NCBI RefSeq assembly: GCF_015706575.1
Contig: NW_024037048.1
Coordinates: 18,245,512 to 18,309,511 of the forward strand
From: Patiria miniata
Taxonomy: Eukaryota > Echinodermata > Asteroidea > Valvatida > Asterinidae
DNA length: 64,000 nucleotides
Direction: 5' to 3'
The position numbers and the translations under genes are program-made. Below, piece after piece: positions 21,799 through 31,097 of the stretch (the first letter of the stretch is position 1; the number at the start of each line of letters is the position of its first letter). The notes under the pieces are model-generated. The model had not been told where the DNA came from. It saw nothing but the letters and a program-made list of their open reading frames with translations, and searched no databases.

Positions 21799-22028
21799 TG
21801 CAGTCATCCGCCAAGAGTGATTATGTGAAGCAGACAACCTACCCAACAAATTGTTGAAGTCATTCTTAATGATACTTGAACAGCAAATGACAATGCTTAG
21901 AGATAACAGGAACTCGAAAATTGTCACACTTTGACCCATAATTTATATAAGGAGCCTTACAGCAATGTGCAAATGTCTCTTGTCAAACAATAAGTTTATT
22001 TGTCTCCCCAATGTTTTTTTTTTTTCAG

Positions 22029-22095
22029 CACCATCGGAAGAAGTTGCAGGGGCGACGTCTTGACTTTGACTACAAAAAGAAAAAGCAAGCAAAAG
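22029..22095 (+). CDS. SH3GL: Endophilin HHRKKLQGRRLDFDY exon
   Basis: 67 nt between TTTTTTTCAG and G|GTAGGCG, phase 0 in and phase 1 out, encoding HHRKKLQGRRLDFDYKKKKQ then AK. The HHRKKLQGRRLDFD core is among the most conserved stretches of endophilin A. No later endophilin exon follows; homology to copy 2 ends near 22225. Confidence 0.92.
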
Positions 22096-22249
22096 GTAGG
22101 CGACAGATTATCTCAACTCCATCATATCAAATCATCTTACATTACTAAAATCATAACTAAAACAAAAATAACGTTAGACTTAAAAAGTTTTATTGTTAAC
22201 ATGACACTAAGTATATCATTATTAAGACAAGATAAGTTTTGCGGTAGCA

Positions 22250-22298
22250 CCATGTGAATAAATCTCTTTTCTGAGTATGTGTGGTTCTGAAAAGAACC
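22250..22298 (-). other. Histone-type 3' stem-loop and downstream purine tract, orphan
   Basis: The minus strand at 22298-22283 reads GGTTCTTTTCAGAACC: a 6-bp stem with a TTTC loop, the form of replication-dependent histone mRNA 3' ends, followed by ACCACACA and ~10 nt later CAGAAAAGAGA, close to the U7-binding element CAAGAAAGA. No histone coding sequence lies upstream on the minus strand. A degenerate version with the same flank (CACCATGTGAATAA on the plus strand) is at 37865-37917. It could be the relic of a histone gene end or part of a dispersed repeat. Confidence 0.5.
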
Positions 22299-22558
22299 GG
22301 AGGGACTCAGCGTTTCGAACAGTTGAGTACTTGAAGAAGACTTTGCGGAATGAATTTTGATGAACAGTTTGAGTAAAATGCCAGCAGGTCTTTAAAAAAT
22401 TAAGTCAAAGTGGCAAATAGTATAACAAGATCATTAAACCAGATTTGTCCAGGTTTTTGGCTTCTTGCAGCGCTAACGTTGGTCTTTTCCAAAACCTGGA
22501 CACAATTTATTTAGAGCAAATGCATTCAAATTTTCCTTCCTGATTGGTTTCCGTCTAG

Positions 22559-22704
22559 ATTGGTGGGTTGGGTAAGATCAAGACCAACACAATCATCAAG
22601 GAGCTCTCCAAAGCCTGGATGCTGGATGAGGAAGCAGCCTGGAGACCACGGAGAAGTTTCCTTGGAAGATCAGCAAGGAAGAAGTCACCACGCTCAAAGA
22701 GAAG
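22559..22704 (+). pseudogene. SLC12A: SLC12 chimeric exon, copy 1
   Basis: Acceptor TTTCCGTCTAG, donor AAG|GTAAAAT. The first part encodes GGLGKIKTNTII (NKCC AAGLGRMKPNTL region); it then joins KELSKAWMLDEEA, which belongs to a later exon type seen in 23360-23479. The later GAAGCAGGGGAGACC appears here as GAAGCAGCCTGGAGACC, two bases longer, shifting the frame. An internal deletion fused two exons before triplication, because all three copies share the join. Confidence 0.8.
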
Positions 22705-23159
22705 GTAAAATCTCCCCCTTGCGCTCAAGCACCCCCCCCCCCCCCCACAGTGAAAACTATCAACTTTATATTATTTATTTTTGTGTAAGTTGGTCAGTAG
22801 TGCAGAATGATTCACATGTTAACTAATGCATGCAAAATAGAGGGAAAAAAAGTAAATGTTAATGACTATCATCCCACCCTATATTTTTAGGCTATAGAAA
22901 TGTCAAACCCCCCAAAACAGATTTTTACCTACCCTACCATACAGTTGTTTTTTTATATGTAATAGAAAACACCACACTTTTTGTTCTTGGTTGGCTTTAT
23001 TATTTTGTTTCAGTGTCCAATTCATTTCATGGAGCCTTTCAGAGATCTCTCAGGTTATTCTGGATGGCTGCATGTCTAAGGAAACACATGCTTTATGTCG
23101 GAGAAATAATGCTCTGTACAATTTTTGTTTGTGAACCCCCCCCCCCCCCCACCTCCCAG

Positions 23160-23479
23160 GCTTGACCCTACTCATCCCTCACCTCATCTCCATGAAATCC
23201 AACTGGGAGAAATGCAAGCTGCACATCTTTGCCACCACGGGCAAGAAGGAGCAAATGGACAGGGAGAAGATGAACATGGCCAACATGCTCAGCAAGTTCC
23301 GCATCAACTGCTCGGACGTGGAGGTCATCCCGGACCTGAACAAGAAGCCCAAGGAGTAGAGCCTGAGACGGTTCAAGGAGCTGTCCAAACCCTGGATGCT
23401 GGATGAGGAAGCAGGGGAGACCACGGAGAAGTTTCCTTGGAAGATCAGCAAGAAAGTAGTCACTACGCTCAACGAGAAG
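23160..23479 (+). pseudogene. SLC12A: SLC12 C-terminal-domain exon, copy 1
   Basis: After a run of C's and CTCCCAG the frame reads LTLLIPHLISMKSNWEKCKL then MANMLSKFRINCSDVEVIPD and NKKPKE, matching NKCC GLTLLIPYLL...LLSKFRIDFSDI. A TAG follows KPKE, then the same frame continues SLRRFKELSKPWMLDEEAGE and TTEKFPWKISK to donor AAG|GTAGAAT. In NKCC relatives these are separate stretches, so the stop marks a joined or decayed exon. Confidence 0.85.
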
Positions 23480-23721
23480 GTAGAATCTCCTTCTTGCGCT
23501 CAAGCCTCCCCCCCCCCCCCCCCCACAGAGAAAACTATAAACGAGGGCCATTTGGTCGCCATCATGGCTTATAAATGCTGGTTCCAAATACACGATAACC
23601 AGCATGAGTGAACCAGTGAAGTGTCCCTCATTCCGGCTTCTGCTTGTTTGACTATAAAGCGCCCTCTTCCGTCCATGCATGGAGGCAATACACTTAGAGT
23701 TCTTCCCAGTATCCACTTTAT

Positions 23722-23955
23722 ACGGAAGACGGATAGTGCCACTCAATGAGTGTGAATACATTTTTTTTGGTGCGTGTGAAAATATATTTTTTTTGCACAC
23801 CGGCCGCCACTTATTATGTGGCGGCCGCCAGATAATAAGTGGCGGCCGCCACATAAGTCGCCATAATAAGTGGCGGTCGCTGTACAAAAAAATATTTTCA
23901 CACGCACCAAAAAAATATATTCACACTCATTGAGTGGCACTATCCGTCTTCCGTA
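23722..23955. mobile_element. Foldback MITE, TACGGAAGACGG ends
   Basis: The left end TACGGAAGACGGATAGTGCC mirrors the right end GGCACTATCCGTCTTCCGTA, with arms of ~75 bp, a centre of GGCGGCCGCCA repeats and two A/T runs. Flanks are ACTTTA and ACTTAA. The two paralogous blocks (near 27122 and 30635) have the uninterrupted site CCACTTTACGC, giving natural empty sites; it inserted after block triplication. Confidence 0.85.
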
Positions 23956-24109
23956 ACTTAACGCTTTGTCCCTGGTTTTTGTGATTTTAAGTCCAGTCTT
24001 GCAACATCTTTAATTGTGTCCAACCTTTTAGTTCATTTTCTTTGTCAAGTGGAACTCGACATATTAAACATCAATATTCCAGTCCATTTTCCACCTAAAA
24101 TCTTTGGTC

Positions 24110-24997
24110 TTCTTCATAATTCCCTTCTAAAAAAATATCCTCCTAGGCAAGATAGTTTGTCTCTTCCATAAATTCCCTCTAAAAATGTCCTTTTAGCCAA
24201 GATGGTTAGTCTTCTCCATAAATCCCTTCGAAAACAACTATCTTCCTAACCATGATGATTCGTTTCCTCCATAATTCCCATCCTAAAAAAAGGCCTCCCT
24301 GCCAAGATAGTTTGTCTCTTCCATAAATTCCTTCTAAAAAATGTCGTTTTAGCCAAGATGGTTAGTCTTCTCCATAAATCCCTTCTAAAACAAATATCTT
24401 CCTAACCATGATGATTCGTTTCCTCCATAATTCCCATCCTAAAAAAAAGGCCTCCCAGCCAAGATAGTTTGTCTCTTCCATAAATTCCTTCTAAAAAATG
24501 TCGTTTTAGCCAAGATAGTTAGTCTTCTCCATAAATCCCTTCTAAAACAAATATCTTCCTAACCATGATGGTTCCTCTCTTCCATAATTCCCTTCTAAAA
24601 AATATTCTCCTAGCCAAGATAGTTAGTCTCTTTCATAAATTCCCTCGAAAAATGTCCTTTTAGCCAAGATGGTTAGTCTTCTCCATAAATCCCTTCGAAA
24701 CCAACTATCTTCCTAACCATGATGATTCGTTTCCTCCATAATTCCCATCTTAAAAAAAAATCCTCCTAGCCAAGATAGTTTGTCTCTTCCATAAATTCCT
24801 TCTAAAAAATGTCGTTTTAGCCAAGATGGTTAGTCTTCTCCATAAATCCCTTCTAAAACAAATATTTTCCTAAACCATGATGGTTCCTCTCCTCCATAAT
24901 TCCCTTCTAAAAATATTCTCCTAGCCAAGATGGTTAGCCTCCTCTGTACTTCCCTCCTAAAAAAATATCCTCCAAGCCAATATGGTTAGTTTCCTCC
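24110..24997 (-). repeat. Minisatellite array 2 (reverse orientation), SLC12 intron
   Basis: The reverse complement gives the same ~50-bp unit as the arrays at 0.8, 39.9 and 47.7 kb. Here units form a higher-order repeat of three, about 156 bp: AACCATGATG recurs near 24248, 24405, 24562, 24715 and 24874. Subunits read TAGCCAAGATAGTTTGTCTC, TAGCCAAGATGGTTAGTCTT and AACCATGATGATTCGTTTCC. Confidence 0.9.
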
Positions 24998-25329
24998 TTA
25001 ACCCTTACCCTACTTGACCCTCCAATGCATGCCAATTGTGCCTTAAGAAAATCTCCTATGTTTTTTGCATGGCCCTCCAATATCTGCCATGTCATTTCAA
25101 GGGTAACTGGACAGGCACTCCAATACATGCCACAGGGAACAATGAGAGTCCTCTGATAACAAAGTGAGTGCCCCCAGCTGGTCAGTATCAGGCACCCTCC
25201 AGGGCCTCCAACTCCTGCCAATTGGAGCCTTCACTGTTAAGACTTGTTATCTGCCAAATAACTGCAGCTGGAGGGCATTGGCATAAGCAACTGACATGCA
25301 GTAAACTACCCTCAGAGAGTAAGGGTTAA
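24998..25329. mobile_element. TTAA MITE inserted in the minisatellite
   Basis: Bounded by TTAACCCTTACCCTAC and GAGTAAGGGTTAA, with TTAA on both sides and minisatellite units on each flank. The interior has repeats of CCTCCAA...TGCCA and no frame of interest. TTAA plus CCCTTA-type ends point to a piggyBac/Kolobok-type non-autonomous element. Confidence 0.75.
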
Positions 25330-25560
25330 TACCCTTCTAAATGATACCCTTCTAAAAATATCCTCCTAGCCAAGATGGTTAGTCTCCTCCATAATTTCCT
25401 TCTAAAAAAAAAGAACCCTCCGAGCCAAGCTGGTTAAAGTCTCCTCATTAGTTCCCTTCTAAAAAAAATATCCTCCTAGCCAAGATGGTTAGTCTCCTCC
25501 ATAATTCCTTTCTAAAAAATATCCTCCTAACCAAGATGGTTAATCTACTCCATAATAAAA
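25330..25560 (-). repeat. Minisatellite array 2, continuation
   Basis: About four to five more reverse-orientation units (TAGCCAAGATGGTTAGTCTC type) after the TTAA element. Confidence 0.85.
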
Positions 25561-25909
25561 ATATCCTGAACTACCAATAATTATGGTCGTATTCTCAGTA
25601 ATTCGCTTAAAAAAAGTCTGAGTCTTGCGCATAACTTTGTACACACCTGTCCCAAGTTCTTTCCACTGACTATCCCTATTGCCGAGTATGATCATATATG
25701 TCTATATCTTTTATAAATAGTCGTCATGCTCATTCAAAGGGATATTCATAGAAAGGTGGAAATCTCCTTGCTGCCTCGGTGTCAGATTTAACGTTTGGTA
25801 TACCGTGAGGTATATCTAGGTTGTGTTAACTTCAGGTTTACTCCGATCTTAACGATATACAAGTTAACGATCATTAAATAACAATTGACTGTTTTTTCTT
25901 TTTCTGAAG

Positions 25910-26095
25910 GCTGGTACAAGGACAAGATTTTGCCCAAGATGGAGTTCTGTGCTGTTGGTTGGGTAAGATCAAGACCAACACAATCATCAAGGAGCTCTCC
26001 AAACCCTGGATGCTGGATGAGGAAGCAGCCTGGAGACCACGGAGAAGTTTCCTTGGAAGATCAGCAAGGAAGAAGTCACCATGCTCAAAGAGAAG
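25910..26095 (+). pseudogene. SLC12A: SLC12 TM10 exon fused to chimeric exon, copy 2
   Basis: Acceptor TTTCTGAAG. Starts WYKDKILPKMEFCAVG, as in the TM10-region exon at 28284, then joins directly at GTTGGTTGGGTAAG to the GLGKIKTNTI/KELSKPWMLDEE chimera in the wrong frame. Short shared sequence (GGTTG) at the join suggests a microhomology deletion that removed the RPQ exon and introns. It also lacks two codons (GGCAAG) present at 28315. Not translatable as SLC12. Confidence 0.85.
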
Positions 26096-26568
26096 GTAGA
26101 ATCTCCTCCTTGGGATCAAGCACCCCCCCCCCCCCCCCTCCACAGTGAAAACTATAAACTTTATATTTATTTTTGTGTAAGTTGGTCAGTAGTGCAGAAT
26201 GATTCACATGTTAATTAATGCATGCAAATTAAAGTAGAGAAAAAAAGTAAATTTTAATGACTATCATCCCACCCTATATTTTTAGGCTATTGAAGTGTCA
26301 AACCCCCAAAACAGATTTTACCTACCCTACCACACAGTTGTTTTTTGTATATAGTAGAAAACACCACACTTTTTGTTCTTGGTTGGCCTGATTATTTTAT
26401 TATATGTTTCAGTGTCCAATTCATTTCATGGAGCCTTTCAGAGATCTCTCAGGTTATTCTGGATGGCTGCATGTCTAAGGAAACACATGCTTTATATAAT
26501 GCTCTGTATAATTTTTGTTTGTGAACCCCCCCCCCCCAACCTCCGCCCCCACCTCCCACCACCCCCAG

Positions 26569-26889
26569 GCTTGATCCTACTCATCGATCACCTCATCTCC
26601 ATGAAATCCAACTGGGAGAAATGCAGGCTGCGCGTCTTTGCCACCACGAGCAAGAAGGAGCAAATGGACAGGGAGAAGATGAACATGGCCAACATGCTCA
26701 GCAAGTTCCGCATCAACTGCTCGGACGTGGAGGTCATCCCGGACCTGAACAAGAAGCCCAAGGACTGAGAGCCTGAGACGGTTCAAGGAGCTGTCCAAAC
26801 CCTGGATGCTGGATGAGGAAGCAGGGGAGACCACGGAGAAATTTCCTTGGAAGATCAGCAAGGAGGAAGTCACTACGCTCAACGAGAAG
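26569..26889 (+). pseudogene. SLC12A: SLC12 C-terminal-domain exon, copy 2
   Basis: Acceptor CACCCCCAG after two C-rich runs. Encodes LILLIDHLISMKSNWEKCRL through SKFRINCSDVEVIPDLNKKP and KD, then TGA; an extra base puts the following FKELSKPWMLDEE part in another frame. Compared with copy 1, P to D and H to R changes suggest relaxed constraint. Confidence 0.85.
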
Positions 26890-27349
26890 GTAGAATCTCC
26901 TCCTTGCGCTCAAGCACCCCCCCCCCCCCCTCCACAGAGAAAACTATAAACAAGGGCCATTTGGGCGCCATCGTGGCTTATAAATGCTGGTTCCAAATAC
27001 ACGATAACCAGCATGAGTGAACCAGTGAAGTGTCCCTCATTCCGGCTTCTGCTTGTTTGACTATAAAGCGCCCTCTTTTGTCCATGCATGGAGACAATAC
27101 ACTTAAAGCTTTCCCAGTATCCACTTTACGCTAAGTCCCTGGTTTGTGTGATTTTAAGTCCAGTCTTGCAACATCTGTTAATTGTGTCAAACCTTTGACA
27201 TTCTGGTGGGTTATTATTCAAATATTAGTATTGATCACTTTCAGTGCAAATTGAACAACCCTTAAGTAGTTCATTTTATTTGCCAAATGGAACTCGACAT
27301 ATTAAACATCAATATTCCAGTCCATTTTCAACCTAAAATCTTTGGTCTT

Positions 27350-27935
27350 CTTCATAATTCCCTATTAAAAAAATATCCTCCTAGCCAAGATAGTTAGTCT
27401 CTTCCATAAATTCCCTCTAAAAATGTCCTTTTAGCCAAGATGGTTAGTCTTCTCCATAAATCCCTTCTAAAACAAATATCCTCCTAACCTAGATGGTTCC
27501 TCTCCTCCATAATTCCCTTCTAAAAAATAATCTCCTAGCCAAGATAGTTAGTCTCTTCCATAAATTCCCTCTAAAAATGTCCTTTTAGCCAAGATGGTTA
27601 GTCTTGTCCATAAATCCGTTCTAAAGCAAATATCCTCCTAACCATGATGGTTCCTCTCCTCCATAATTCCCTTCTAACAAAATATTCTCCTAGGCAAGAT
27701 GGTTAGTCCCCTCGGTAATTCCCTCCTAAAAAAATATCCTCCAAGCCAATATGGTAGTCTCCTCCATAATTTCCTTCAAAAAAAGCACCCTCCGAGCCAA
27801 GCATGGTTTAGTCTCTTCCATAGTTCCCTTCTAAGAAAAATATCCTCCTAGCCAAGATGGTTAGTCTCCTCCATAATTCCCTTCTAAAAAATATCCCCCT
27901 AACCAAGATGGTTAATCTACTCCATAATAAAAGTA
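27350..27935 (-). repeat. Minisatellite array 3 (reverse orientation), SLC12 intron
   Basis: About twelve units of the same family as array 2, at the equivalent place in the second block and followed by the same unique sequence (AATTATGGTCGT...GATATTCATAGA) as at 25580-25760. Shorter than array 2 and without the TTAA element. Confidence 0.9.
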
Positions 27936-28283
27936 TCCTCATTACCAATAATTATGGTCGTCTTCTCAGTAATTCGCTTAAAACAAGTCTGAGTCTTGCA
28001 CGTAACTTTGTACACACCTGTCCCAAGTTCTTTCCACTGACTATCCCTATTGCCAAGTATGATATATGTCTACATGTATATCTTTTATAAATAGTCGTCA
28101 TGCTCATTCAAAGGCATATTCATAGAGAGGTCGAAATCTCCTTGCTGCCACGGTGTCAGATTTAACGTTTGGTATACCGTGAGGTATATCTAGGTTGTGT
28201 TAACTTCAGGTTTACTCCGATCTTAACGATAACCAAGTTAACGATCATTAAATAACAATTGACTGGTTTTTCTTTTTCTGAAG

Positions 28284-28412
28284 GCTGGTACAAGGACAAG
28301 ATTTTGCCCAAGGGCAAGATGGAGTTCTGTGCTGTTGGTTCTAGGCCGGGGGATGAGCCACGTAGAGCCCACATCCTGGCGTTCTTTATCACAGCTGCCT
28401 GCATAGCCATTG
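28284..28412 (+). CDS. SLC12A: SLC12 exon around TM10
   Basis: Acceptor TTTTTCTGAAG, donor ATTG|GTCAGT. Encodes WYKDKILPKGKMEFCAVG, SRPGDEPRRAHILAFFITAA and CIAIG, corresponding to NKCC KDNIYPAFQMFAKGYG...EPLRGYILTFLIALGFI, the end of the TM9-TM10 loop and start of TM10. The frame is intact. The next expected exons (TM11-12) are not found before 29289. Upstream the only other copy is the truncated one at 25910. Confidence 0.8.
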
Positions 28413-29182
28413 GTCAGTCAACACAATCTTCCTTCTTGTGATATTCGCAGAGTCGCATAACCTTCAATTTAGGATCAGCAGATAATCAATGATAAATGAA
28501 CGTAGCTCGTCTATAGAAGCATGTTCACTTAGCCATTATCCAAATGATTAAAGAAAACACTAAGCATAATCCAATGAAGCCATTAGTCCCTGCCCCTCAA
28601 AGTGCCCTGCCTGTTACTCCTTATACCGTCCCAAACCGCCCAGCACTCTATGGTTGTATGGATTCATCCAGGAATAAATACAGTGTTGTACAATGGAATA
28701 CAGAATTCTACCAAATATGACACTCATTCTTTAGAAACTGAACCGCACAAGCTCGCACATGAGGTGTTGCTGATCGCTGACATCAAAACCACATTGCATT
28801 ATACAGAACTGTTTCTGAATTTTTAAAAGTGGGCAAGTATCTGTTTAATTTTTAAAAGAAGGGTATACATTTAGACGGCGTTGGAATCATATAGCTTAAT
28901 AAGAAATCGCCCAAAGCCAATGATGAAACCACGGATTGGAAAATGCGTTTAAAGTCCGGTTCCGGAATATTATTTTGTGCGTTTCAGAACCACAAGGCGG
29001 GAGTCTGTGACACGTTGTATGTTTGTACACTACAAGCGGCGGCTGTACCGTACTGTATTCGCAAAGTAACGTGTACATAAATTCTGCATAAAATTGTGAC
29101 TCGAGTCGACTCGAGTCATTACAACTCTGACCAATGCCTATTCTTAACATAGACATTGACAAAGTGGGAGACTAAACACGAT
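28413..29182. other. Intron-like sequence without TM11-12 exons
   Basis: No SLC12 membrane-helix exon is seen where TM11-TM12 would be needed. From 28935 the sequence is the segment that also occurs inverted at 17335-17885. Confidence 0.6.
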
Positions 29183-29255
29183 GGAGCTTGGTAGCTCAGT
29201 TGGTAGAGCACTGGAACGGCAATCCGGAGGTCCCAGGTTCTATTCCCTCTTCCTT
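29183..29255 (+). repeat. tRNA-like segment (SINE head or decayed tRNA)
   Basis: GGAGCTTGGTAGCTCAGTTG then GTAGAGCACTGGAACGGCAA gives a recognisable D arm with A box TAGCTCAGTTGG and an anticodon stem CTGGA/TCCGG around loop ACGGCAA (anticodon position GGC). The B box is GGTTCTATTCC, with T for the consensus G/A. The T stem pairs poorly and no matching 3' acceptor strand is seen, so it is not called a functional tRNA. It lies 33 bp before an SLC12 exon and was copied with it to 17551-17623. Confidence 0.6.
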
Positions 29256-29288
29256 TCAATTTGTGGATGGTTGTATTTCCCTGTACAG

Positions 29289-29400
29289 GCCACAGATTAT
29301 TGCATTGACTGGTCGCCCTGGATGCAGGCCTGCCCTGGTTCACTTCATCTCCCATATCACCAAGAGCACAAGCCTTCTCATATGCGGAGCAGTGCTGATC
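29289..29400 (+). CDS. SLC12A: SLC12 exon, start of cytoplasmic C-terminal domain
   Basis: 112 nt between TTTCCCTGTACAG and ATC|GTAAGTT. Encodes RPQIIALTGRPGCRPALVHF, then ISHITKSTSLLICGAVLI; NKCC/NCC proteins have RPQCLVLTGPPNSRPAL...FTKNLSLMICG here. The frame is open and both splice sites are good. An inverted copy lies at 17406-17517. Confidence 0.88.
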
Positions 29401-29595
29401 GTAAGTTATTGCTACAGTCACAGGTTTCGTGTGATTTGTGGAAGCTTATCCTTATGAAACATTATGATCATCAAACAAGATTTGTCCAGGTTTTTGGCTT
29501 TTTGCAGCGCTAACGTTGGTCTTTTTCAAGACCTGGACACAATTAATTGAGAGCAAATGCATTCACATTTTCCTTCCTGATTGGTTTCCATCTAG

Positions 29596-29741
29596 ATTGG
29601 TGGGTTGGGTAAGATCAAGACCAACACAATCATCAAGGAGCTCTCCAAACCCTGGATGCTGGATGAGGAAGCAGCCTGGAGACCACGGAGAAGTTTCCTT
29701 GGAAGATCAGCAAGGAAGAAGTCACCACGCTCAAAGAGAAG
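29596..29741 (+). pseudogene. SLC12A: SLC12 chimeric exon, copy 3
   Basis: Same GLGKIKTNTI-to-KELSKPWMLDEE fusion and two-base length change as 22559-22704, with acceptor CATCTAG and donor AAG|GTAAAAT. It follows the RPQ exon in normal SLC12 order, but the coding path is closed by the frameshift. Confidence 0.82.
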
Positions 29742-30089
29742 GTAAAATCTCCTCCTTGCGCTCAAGCACCCCCCCCCCCCCCAGTGAAAACTATTAACTT
29801 TATATTTATTTTTGTGCAAGTTGGTCAGTAGTGCAGAATGATTCACATGTCAAATAATCCATGCAAAATAGAGAAAAAAAGTAAATTTCAATGACTATCA
29901 TCCCCCCCTATATTTGTAGGCTATAGAAATGTCTAATCCCCCAAAACAGATTTTTACCTACCCTACCACACAGTTGTTTTTTTATATGTAATAGAAAACA
30001 CCACACTTTTTGTTCTTGGTTGGCCTTATTATTTTAATATATGTTTCAAATAATTTTTGTTCGTGAACCCCCCCCCCCCCCCCTCCCAG

Positions 30090-30407
30090 GCTTGACCTAC
30101 TCATCCCTCACCTCATCTCCTTGAAATCCAACTGGGGAAATGCAAGCTGCGCGTCTTTGCCACCGCGGACAAGAAGAAGCAAATGGACAGGGCGAAGATG
30201 AACATGGCCAACATGCTCAGCAAGTTCCGCATCAACTGCTTGGACGTGGAGGTCATCCCGGACCTGAACAAGAATCTCAAGGAGTAGAGCCTGAGACGGT
30301 TCAAGGAGCTGTCCAAACCCTGGATGCTGGATGAGGAAGCAGGGGAGACCACGGAGAAGTTTCCTTGGAAGATCAGCAAGGAAGGAGTCACCACGCTCAA
30401 CGAGAAG
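30090..30407 (+). pseudogene. SLC12A: SLC12 C-terminal-domain exon, copy 3
   Basis: Paralog of 23160-23479. Single-base losses at the start (CTTGACCTACTC against CTTGACCCTACTC) and near AACTGGGGAAATG break the LTLLIPHLI frame; the SKFRINCLDVEVIPDL part is still readable, then TAG, then RRFKELSKPWMLDEEAGETT and EKFPWKISKEGVTTLNEK to donor AAG|GTAGAAT. The most damaged copy, though it adjoins the intact final exons. Confidence 0.85.
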
Positions 30408-30873
30408 GTAGAATCTCCTTCTTTCGCTCAAGCACCCCCCCCCCCTCCACTGAGAAAGCTATAAACGAGGGCCTTTTGGGCGCCATCGTGGCTTATAAAT
30501 GCTGGTACCAAATACACGATAACCAGCATGAGTGAACCAGTGAAGTGTCCCTCATTCCGGTTTCTGCTTGTTTTTACTATAAAGCGCCCTCTTTTGTCCA
30601 TGCATGGAGGCAATACACTTAAAGCTTTACCAGTATCCACTTTACGCTTAGTCCCTGGTTTGTGTGATTTTAAGTCCAGTCTTGCAACATCTATTAATTG
30701 GGTCCAACCTTTGACATTCTGGAGGCTGATTTTCAATAATGAGATTGATCACTTTCAATCCATTTTCGTACAACTCTCAGTTCATTTGATTTGCCAAGTG
30801 CATGGAACTTGACTCTAGTAAACATCAATAAATCACAACATTTTTTCGCCTGAAATCTTTTTTTTTCTTTCAG

Positions 30874-30941
30874 ACCAACAGACAGATGCGGATCCGTGAA
30901 TTGCTTTGCCAACATTCCCAGGAGGCTCAGCTCATTGTCAT
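30874..30941 (+). CDS. SLC12A: SLC12 penultimate exon
   Basis: 68 nt from TTTCTTTCAG to CAT|GTAAGTA, phase 0 in, phase 2 out. Encodes TNRQMRIRELLCQHSQEAQL and IV, aligned with NKCC [23 protein letters not shown]. No damage; present once only. Confidence 0.9.
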
Positions 30942-31097
30942 GTAAGTACAAACCGGCGATAATGGCCACTATCGGACAATTAACCTATCACGGTGGAATT
31001 GCGTCAACGCAGCTTGTAAAATATTGTCTAAACATGATATACAAATGGACGCAGAACGCCAAAATCTGAGACAAACAAAAGTTAACGTACAAAAATT

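Larger units (their letters stand above)
15147..22095 (+). pseudogene. SH3GL: Endophilin A-like gene fragment, copy 1
   Basis: Endophilins are BAR-plus-SH3 proteins that bend membranes at clathrin-coated and synaptic endocytic sites. Visible exons encode part of the BAR domain: KIDVAGHTVDDLVSKTIEYL, MSKVRGQNKGG...GRELGED, LRQLSEVKDAFDLNVRQNF...DPLDHLKNKDLKE and HHRKKLQGRRLDFDYKKK, closely matching fly and vertebrate endophilin A. The N-terminal amphipathic exon, later BAR exons and SH3 domain are absent; downstream DNA is SLC12. Two exon types are duplicated inside the locus and two exon copies are frame-damaged. A reading frame through 15147, 18508 (or 15850), 20927 and 22029 is still open, but without a start or SH3 region this is best read as a partial duplicate of the locus at 58.9 kb. 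Confidence 0.85.
14003..22225 (+). repeat. Segmental duplication 1, copy 1
   Basis: Similar along its length to 57770-63358, covering four endophilin exon types, their introns, two foldback elements and a TTAA element. This copy is longer because a block from about 15361 to 18020 is an extra tandem duplicate (offset ~2658 bp) into which an inverted SLC12-bearing fragment has also been placed. Divergence is low (scattered substitutions and small indels), so the duplication looks recent. Confidence 0.92.

Noticed and set aside
21389-21820. 143-codon frame with repeated ILQNPP motifs (also 62563-62925)
   Set aside because: Lies almost wholly inside the TTAA element; the repeats are its internal CTGCAAAATCCTCC motif.
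23168-23887. 239-codon open frame on the minus strand
   Set aside because: It runs antisense through the SLC12 LTLLIP exon and then the C run and foldback element; its peptide has no domain and mirrors the real exon.
29183-29255. Functional tRNA gene
   Set aside because: A- and B-box-like sequences are present, but the T stem pairs poorly and no complementary acceptor 3' strand is visible.
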